A stretch of DNA of 64,000 bases from NCBI GenBank assembly GCA_035222895.1, contig JAVYIG010009944.1, forward strand, positions 1 to 64,000. The letters are read 5' to 3'. Positions 59,301 through 64,000 of this stretch are shown piece by piece. The translations under genes were made by a program, and so were the position numbers. Within the stretch, counting starts at the first letter, position 1, and the number at the start of each line of letters is the position of its first letter. The notes under the pieces are model-generated. The model had not been told where the DNA came from. It did not search any database and saw only the letters and a program-made list of their open reading frames with translations. This stretch comes from Strongylocentrotus droebachiensis. Its lineage: Eukaryota; Echinodermata; Echinoidea; Camarodonta; Strongylocentrotidae.

Positions 59301-61867
59301 ATTACCTTTAAGTGTAAGTTTCGTTTATTTTTGTGAAAATTCATTTTCTTTTTTTACCAGAACTCAACTTTTTCTTTAATAATATTGTTTACTCTCTCTC
59401 TCTCTCTCTCTCTCATCTTTTCACCCTCCTAGGGATGCGGTCCGACGGTTGCCAGGGCGATGGTGGTAAATGCAGCTCAGCTTGCATCCTACTCACAGGC
59501 TAAACAGTTTCTACTAGGAACAGGTAAGTGTGTGCTGCTAATTATCTTTTACCCTCTCCTTAAAGAGGATAGTCATATAGAGATAAGTACTATAAATTGT
59601 CTTATCCCATTCTCGCCTCTGTTGGCATCCCCTCTTTTTTTTCCCTGTTTCATAATTCCTTTTGTTACGAATTTGTTAATTTAATCACTCATTATTCCTT
59701 TTATATCATTTGAGGGGTCCACAATTGTACAAGCATTGCTTTTCAGTGGACCCCTCTGTTTCCAAAATGTATCCCTAAATTGTTGTATATGTTTATAATT
59801 GATTTGAAATTTTTTGTTGGAAACATAAACAAATTAAAATGAATTGAATATACAAGGGAATATGCTTATGTACCAATATTTTTGCGTATAACAGCAACAC
59901 GGTACACCTCCAAGCTGTTTTTGCCACACATCCTCAAATGAACATTGCCAGCTCATTCTTTCATGTTGTGAAATTCTAGACTCTGTAAAAACTTCCCAAT
60001 GATGTTTACGGCCCACACTTGCCTGGCACTTGCCTGACATAGCATCAACTATTGCATGCAAAATAGAATGCTTCCCATAGAGGAGACCATCCCATGGACA
60101 ATTTTATTTTTGTTGTCTGATTCAAGTTTTCCAACAGAAGAAAGCCCACGTGGCTGTTTCAAGAACAATTAATCTAAAATGACTGTAGAAATGACCTTTA
60201 TTTTCTTTGCACGCACTCCTTAACGAGGTCCTCTTGCAATGATTAATTACCGTTGTTTCTTGCGTGTTGTCTTGTCCTTCTGCCCTTTAACCCCCCCTCC
60301 CCCCCCCCCTCCATGGCTTCTAGATGGGCAGTAATTAGTAATTAGCCTGGTTGTTCACGACCGTTTTGTTCATGCTTCTTATTTTTGTTTTTGTAATAGT
60401 ACTAAGGTAACTTATCGAAATGTAGTCGCACAGAAAGACTCGTCCGGAATGGCAAAAGCCATAATATCTATGTTCTATGTTAAAGCCCCTCTGCACTACT
60501 TGTAGCTACTTGCACCCTCTATAAAGCAAACAATGCCTAATCGGTTACCATTGGTCCCCCATGATCCTCTTTTTCTTATGTTAATTGAGAGCTGATATGA
60601 TGAGATAACCAACTGCCAGTGACCATGCGGGGAGGTCTAATCCCTCGTGGTACAACTAGTGCAGTAGGGGGTTTTAATTAAGTTATTTTTGACATATCTC
60701 TATGGAAGTTTAGGTAACATTGAGCCTAATTGAGATAGTATATCGTTGGTGGGGTGAAAAAACCTTGTATCTCAAAAATCATGAATTTTCAGGAGATCGA
60801 AAAAACATTTCCTGTCTCAACAGATTTAGTGCTATGAAACCGTCCTTTGTGTGGAATTTGTGAAAAAACCGAGACAGGAGGCGTTCCATGGATTTATCAG
60901 GTGGTGTCGTAGGCCATTAGGTTCACAATTATACAAAAAAAATCAAAATCTCAAAAAATTGAGGTTTTGTCACCCCACCGACGATATGAATTTACCGGCT
61001 CCATACCATAACCACCTCGTTCTAACTAACTCTAGGTGATGAAACTATAAATTTCATCAATCATGCATTTTGCGTTCCGGACACGACTTTTTGTCCCACT
61101 GCATTTTGCTAAGCATCTAATGGGTGTTCTTCTTCTCATTTTATTTTTCAGGTTACTTCCGAGATAATCTCTTTTGTCATTTTGGCGCTAGTATGATCAG
61201 CGGTCTAGTGACTACGATTGCATCAATGCCAGTCGATATTGCCAAAACAAGGTTTGTATATATGTGGAGGGAGAATTAGGGAATTTTTGTTGGGAGGGAG
61301 GGGGGGGGGGGGGGAGGGGTTGGGGGACTTGGGGTTTTATGATGCACGCTCCAGACGCCGGTGCTCTCAAGTCGATTTCATTGGCTAACAGATTCCTCAA
61401 CCTAAGCCGCAGACCCAGCACTATACCTAACTCTAACCCTGAACCTGAATCCCAGTCCTAACCGTAATCCTAACCTAAACCCCAATTGCAATATTGGAAG
61501 GTATTGGAAAGACCGTTGATTCAATAAAACCGGTTCTGAATTCTCCTCGGCAACATTGCATGTGCAACACTGTTATCAAATACCTCTTCCTTGCAAACTC
61601 CAGGGCCCAGTTTTATAAAACCTTATTGAGCTAGTTGTCAACTAGCTATATGCTATAGCACATAGTCAGTTTACAACTAGGCTCGGTAAGTTTTGGTGAA
61701 TATAGGCCCTGGAGTCTGACTTAGGTAGCTATAGTTATCCGTTATTGATGATGTGGTACTGGTATTTTAGCCAGCAGCCTGTTTTAACTTCTTCTTTTTC
61801 TTCTCTCTTTCGCAGAATCCAGAATATGAGGATAATAGATGGAAAGCCTGAATACAAGGGTGCCATT
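49052..61867 (+). CDS. SLC25A11: Mitochondrial 2-oxoglutarate/malate carrier, 3' end outside the window
   Basis: The carrier exchanges 2-oxoglutarate for malate across the inner mitochondrial membrane in the malate-aspartate shuttle. Ten exons join in frame: 49052-49119, 50563-50624, 51440-51530, 53434-53517, 54733-54776, 55501-55579, 57221-57311, 59433-59523, 61152-61251 and 61816-61867 (762 nt, 254 residues). The start MSSNAKQTPIPNAIKFLFGG precedes the first transmembrane helix. Three carrier signatures are visible: PLDLVK (residues 32-37), PAEISLIR (130-137) and PVDIAKTR (230-237). GLSAGLLRQATYTTTRLGIY, VVNAAQLASYSQ and RIQNMRIIDGKPEYKGAI are diagnostic of this member of the family. Known homologues are about 314 residues, so roughly 60 residues remain downstream. 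No break or odd residue was seen. All splice sites are GT-AG. Confidence 0.97.
50161..50473. mobile_element. MITE family M3, copy in SLC25A11 intron 1
   Basis: GGTGTTTCAAAAAGATCCCA at the left and TAGGATCTCTGTGAAACACC at the right are inverted ends. The arms contain AAGTCGAACTTAATTCTAAG and its inverse. The copy ends about 90 bp before exon 2, near the branch-point region. Confidence 0.85.
50640..50800. mobile_element. Short fold-back repeat in SLC25A11 intron 2
   Basis: AGTCAAACCTTCTTTAGTGA with CCACCTGTCTATAAAGACCA faces CCTTGGGTGGTCGCTGTAGA with CAGGTTGACTGG. An internal CCTGTCTACAAAGACCACTT lies between them. The arms are imperfectly inverted, which fits a MITE. Confidence 0.6.
51543..51890 (-). 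mobile_element. tRNA-derived SINE, minus strand, in SLC25A11 intron 3
   Basis: On the minus strand the head reads GGTCTTGTGGTCTAGTGGAT (A box) and TCCCGGTTCTTGTCCCG (degenerate B box). The body reads GCGGCACTAATGTCCTTTGG, CAAGACATCAATCTACATTT and CCACCCAGGTGAGGTAAATG. The tail is (ATT)n at 51543-51558. It starts just 12 bp after exon 3 ends, directly beyond the splice donor. Confidence 0.88.
52637..53178. mobile_element. TTAA-flanked MITE family 2, full copy in SLC25A11 intron 3
   Basis: The element body 52641-53174 (534 bp) has ends AGGTACTATGTCCC / GGGACATAGTACCT flanked by TTAA on both sides. Its first half is repeated, inverted, at window bases 1-75. Both TTAA families begin AGGTA and have similar length, suggesting the same transposase mobilised them. 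Confidence 0.92.
55031..55358 (+). repeat. Dispersed 325-bp repeat, copy B
   Basis: The block corresponds to 30909-31235 with about 10-15% difference by eye and several indels. It lies in SLC25A11 intron 5, about 140 bp before exon 6. Confidence 0.9.
55590..57165 (+). repeat. Large GTA/GAT minisatellite, 61-bp unit, in SLC25A11 intron 6
   Basis: The unit is AGAAGTACATATATTAGTTG, then GTAGTAGTGGTAGTGGTAG, then TAGTAGTAGATGATGATGAT. In the right half it recurs at 61-bp spacing (for example 56514, 56575 and 56636) with 3- or 6-bp length variants. The left half is longer-period and more diverged (AAACACGATGATGATAATAG). The poly-Val/Ser/Thr/Tyr frames are artefacts. It fills nearly all of the intron between exons 6 and 7. 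Confidence 0.97.
57360..57575 (+). promoter_or_regulatory. Histone-type 3' stem-loop cluster with CAAGAAAGA element, intronic
   Basis: Perfect 16-nt hairpins AGTCTTTTTCAAGACT (57489-57504), AGTCCTTTTCAGGACT (57513-57528) and AGTCCTTTTCAGGACT (57555-57570) are present. A degenerate AGTTTTACTTAGAACT lies at about 57450-57465. Between hairpins stand CTAAGAAAGA (57471-57480) and CAAGAAAGA (57538-57546). Histone mRNAs end in a six-pair stem with a four-base loop of this UUUC type. In sea urchins a CAAGAAAGA spacer element downstream pairs with U7 snRNA. The order here reproduces that arrangement in tandem. No histone coding sequence is adjacent. It lies in SLC25A11 intron 7 just upstream of a SINE. 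Confidence 0.7.
57618..57905 (-). mobile_element. tRNA-derived SINE, full-length head, in SLC25A11 intron 7
   Basis: On the minus strand: GTGTCGTGGCCGAGTGGATA (A box), ACCGGACTGTGGATC (anticodon region), GCGGTTCGAGTCCCGCCGC (intact B box GGTTCGAGTCC). A body with CACTCAACCCAGGTGAGGTA and GGTACCTGGTAGG follows, then a conserved 3' part with AAAGCTCTTTGGAAGCGCAT. The head is the best preserved tRNA-like sequence in the window. It is not a functional tRNA because no acceptor stem closes it. Confidence 0.88.
58803..59311. mobile_element. TTAA-flanked MITE family 1, copy in SLC25A11 intron 7
   Basis: The element body 58807-59307 has AGGTAATACAAAGTTTTGG at the left and CGAAACTTTGTATTACCT at the right, flanked by TTAA on both sides. 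It is nearly the same length as the copy at 31950-32459 and similar throughout. It ends about 120 bp before exon 8, with a (TC)n tract between. Confidence 0.94.
59695..59850 (+). mobile_element. LINE 3' tail with GGGGTCCA stem, in SLC25A11 intron 8
   Basis: GAGGGGTCCACAATTG (from about 59712) pairs with the inverse TGGACCCCTC (59747-59756), followed by AT-rich sequence ending AACAAATTAAAATGAATTGA. The position of the stem and the ending parallel the LINE tail at 36887-37112. Confidence 0.55.
60480..60683. mobile_element. MITE-like repeat with CTGCACTACT ends
   Basis: TTAAAGCCCCTCTGCACTAC with TTGTAGC faces TACAACTAGTGCAGTAGGGG with GTTTTAA. A partial copy lies at 54831-54910 and shares CTACTTGCACCCTCTATA and AGCAAACAATGCCTAATC. 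Confidence 0.65.
60740..60988. mobile_element. MITE with ATATCGTTGGTGGGGTGA ends
   Basis: ATATCGTTGGTGGGGTGAAA at the left is matched by TTTGTCACCCCACCGACGAT at the right. Internal CCTGTCTCAACAG faces CCGAGACAGGAGG. This gives about 250 bp of imperfect palindrome in SLC25A11 intron 8, near exon 9. Confidence 0.75.
61600..61712. mobile_element. 113-bp palindromic MITE in SLC25A11 intron 9
   Basis: CCAGGGCCCAGTTTTATAAA with ACCTTA at the left and TAAGTTTTGGTGAATATAGG with CCCTGG at the right are inverted. The centre holds CTAGTTGTCAACTAG and ACAACTAG. It lies about 100 bp before exon 10. Confidence 0.8.
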
Positions 61868-64000
61868 GTAAGTATTTTATATAAAGTCCTAGATATACGT
61901 GCCCTACTGCACTATATGCATATATGCACCAATATTTCTCCCTCCACCTTTCTCTACCTCTCTTTTTCTTCCTCTCATTCTCTCCTTTTCTCTCCTTCTC
62001 ATTCTCTCTCTCTCCTTTCCTCTCACTCATTCTCTTTCTCTTTTTCGTCTCCCTCTCATCCTCTTTCCTTTTCCCCTTCTCATTCACCCTCTTTTTTCCC
62101 CCTCGTCTCAATCTTGTTAAAAAAAATCACACAGAGCAATAGTCATACATGGGACTACGTAAACATGCGGCATGAAAGTTGGGTCCAAATTTGTCGGCTC
62201 TCTCTTGTTGTATTTCAACTATAAGGACATGCTTGATAGATCTATGGCTACGATTCCACTCAAAACTGGCACAAAAGAGGATGAGAGAGCTGACAAATCA
62301 TTATTTTTTTCCTTTGCCGGATCTCCACCTTCTCTTTAAGAATTACTGTTGACAAGGTAATACACTGGAACCCGCTAAGTCCTTGGGACAAAGGAAATTT
62401 AATCATCATATTTTGTTGAAGTTTGCATCTGTATCAGGGCCCCCAAAATAGTGTAATACAAAGAAAAAACCTGCTAAATGACCATGATATAACGAGAGTT
62501 TGTCGTTACATATTCTGAAGACACGATAGGTATAAAAATTAAAAAATATTATATATTTAGCAGCTTTGTTCCTTGATCAAGTTCCCAATAATTTAACTTT
62601 GTATTATTTTTCCTCTGAATTATTTTTTGTGTTTGTTTGAGAGGGGGCTGGTCCTGGACCCCTGCCACGGGGGCTTCATGCTCTGCGCAGCTTGCTTGTA
62701 ATCGCCACGTTAATCTCAATACGAATTGAAAATGTCCATTGTTGGCAGCTACGGTTACAATCGATGTACAGTGTTTAGTATACCCTCTTCTAGGACTAAC
62801 AGTATATCAACACCTAGAATATTGTTGCTACGGTGTGTATGTAGTACCGAAATGTTTTTCTTCAAACTATTGCATTTTGTATGGACAGTCCTATACTTGT
62901 GCAAGCTCCTATAATACCATTTTCAAGGGAAACGGGCATGTACACAATGTGCTCATTATAGAGAGTTGGTCTTGCTTTACATTTGGTCACTTAAAGCTGT
63001 ATACAAACTGCATTGAATGAGACAAAATAATGAATTGATGGGCGGGTGGTTTTCTATGCAGCTTGTTGCTAGATCAGGCTGGACAATCGCTTTGGCCCCA
63101 TCTGGTCCTCTGTTCATCCAGGATGTACTGACATGTCCGGCCGTCTGTACGTCCCATTTTTGTGATCGCATTATCTCAAGAACCGACTGATGGATTTCTA
63201 CCAAACTTGGGTCATGTATGAGCTAGAGATTCTTAGCCCTGTGGATGGGCTTGTCCGAATGGTACTCTTGCCTGACAGCAGTAACTTTAACCAATTTTAA
63301 TCAATTTTAAGCGCTATTTCTTCTAGGATGTACGGACGTATGCCGTACGCAGGGTTTCTTTATTACATACCCCTTGATTCATTGTAATACCTTAAAGTCA
63401 CTGAGTAGTCGGCTCTCACGGGGAATTCGACACCGTTCGGGTGTTTACCCAATAACAGGTGTTGTCAATCACCAGGGTTAGCCTTCAGTTTTATGACCAT
63501 TGGACCTTATGTAATGCTTTGATTTGCCCGAAGACTCTCGAGCTCTCCCAGAGATTAGGGGGTAATTCTTGACTGGACTATGGGTTTGCTGTGTGCAAAT
63601 TTGTACCCCCATTAATGGTATTTCCACCAAGTCTGGTGTCAGCGAATTATGGCCTTCTGCACATGGAAACTGGCGATCCACTCCCTTTAACCGTCATTAT
63701 ACCCACTCCCTTTAGGATGTACAGACATGCCCTAATTTTAGTAGGGTTTCAGATTATAGGGACGTTAAATCTCCCTAGTTTTCTATTTCTTCCTTTAGAA
63801 TGTGCTGACAAGCCGGACATAACATATTCTTGGTAGGGTTTTACCATGACCTAATCTTGTATTTCTGTAGTCACTTAATCCTACCCTTTCCTCTCTTCCT
63901 TTCGGATGTACAGACATGCCCTAATTTCAGTAGGGTTTCACCATGAAGTACTCTTGGTTCCTTATAGTGACTTTAAATCTCCTTGTTCTTCATTTCTTCT
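61868..64000. other. SLC25A11 intron 10 and repeat DNA, no further exon found
   Basis: A CT-rich tract (61930-62110) follows exon 10. From about 63115 onward GGATGTAC(A/T/G)GACATG and GTAGGGTTTCA-type blocks recur four to five times with uneven spacing (63117, 63325, 63714, 63800, 63904), a diverged dispersed repeat. The carrier's final roughly 60 residues were looked for and not seen. Confidence 0.55.

Noticed and set aside
1..64000. CRISPR arrays, bacterial operons or phage genes
   Set aside because: Spliced genes, LINE/SINE/MITE content and microsatellites show a eukaryotic nuclear genome; no spaced identical repeats of CRISPR type were seen.

Overview
This is a eukaryotic nuclear window that is AT-rich, intron-rich and dense with transposons. 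The genes have small exons, GT-AG introns and long repeat-filled introns. The organism is probably a marine invertebrate deuterostome, most likely an echinoderm such as a sea urchin. Evidence for this is a set of histone-type 3' stem-loops followed by a CAAGAAAGA element (a signal known from sea urchin histone genes), tRNA-derived SINEs with (ATT)n tails, and many non-autonomous DNA transposons. The organism call is inference.

Two multi-exon genes on the + strand could be assembled exon by exon with phases that agree. (1) A new secreted protein gene spans 28504-41043 with ten exons and 673 predicted residues. It encodes a signal peptide, two nearly identical six-bladed-type YWTD beta-propeller modules and a C-terminal PAN/Apple domain. 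The two propellers arose by a recent intragenic tandem duplication of about 4.8 kb that also copied the introns. (2) SLC25A11, the mitochondrial 2-oxoglutarate/malate carrier, begins at 49052. Ten exons encoding 254 residues are present and the last exon or exons lie beyond the window. A third, weaker candidate is a 5' UTR/ATG exon ending at 18997 that joins a 42-nt micro-exon at 25137-25178.

The layout is as follows. 1-15400 is intergenic and repeat-rich: a GAA array, GC-rich dispersed arrays, 70-bp and 175-bp tandem repeats, several MITEs and an hAT-type element with a perfect 8-bp target duplication. 15500-18310 holds a decayed non-LTR retrotransposon. 18800-25200 contains the candidate two-exon gene and simple repeats. 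25200-28500 has SINE and LINE tails. 28504-41043 is the YWTD-PAN gene. 42040-44415 holds a decayed copy of the PAN exon split by a composite DNA transposon that itself contains a LINE fragment. 44.4-49 kb is low-complexity DNA and a GC-rich dispersed array. 49-61.9 kb is SLC25A11, whose introns carry a 61-bp minisatellite, TTAA-target MITEs, SINEs and the histone-type stem-loop cluster. 61.9-64 kb is repeat-derived.

The paralogous introns of the YWTD gene act as a natural dating tool. Insertions shared by both copies predate the duplication. One TTAA-flanked MITE found only in copy 1 and one LINE tail found only in copy 2 postdate it.
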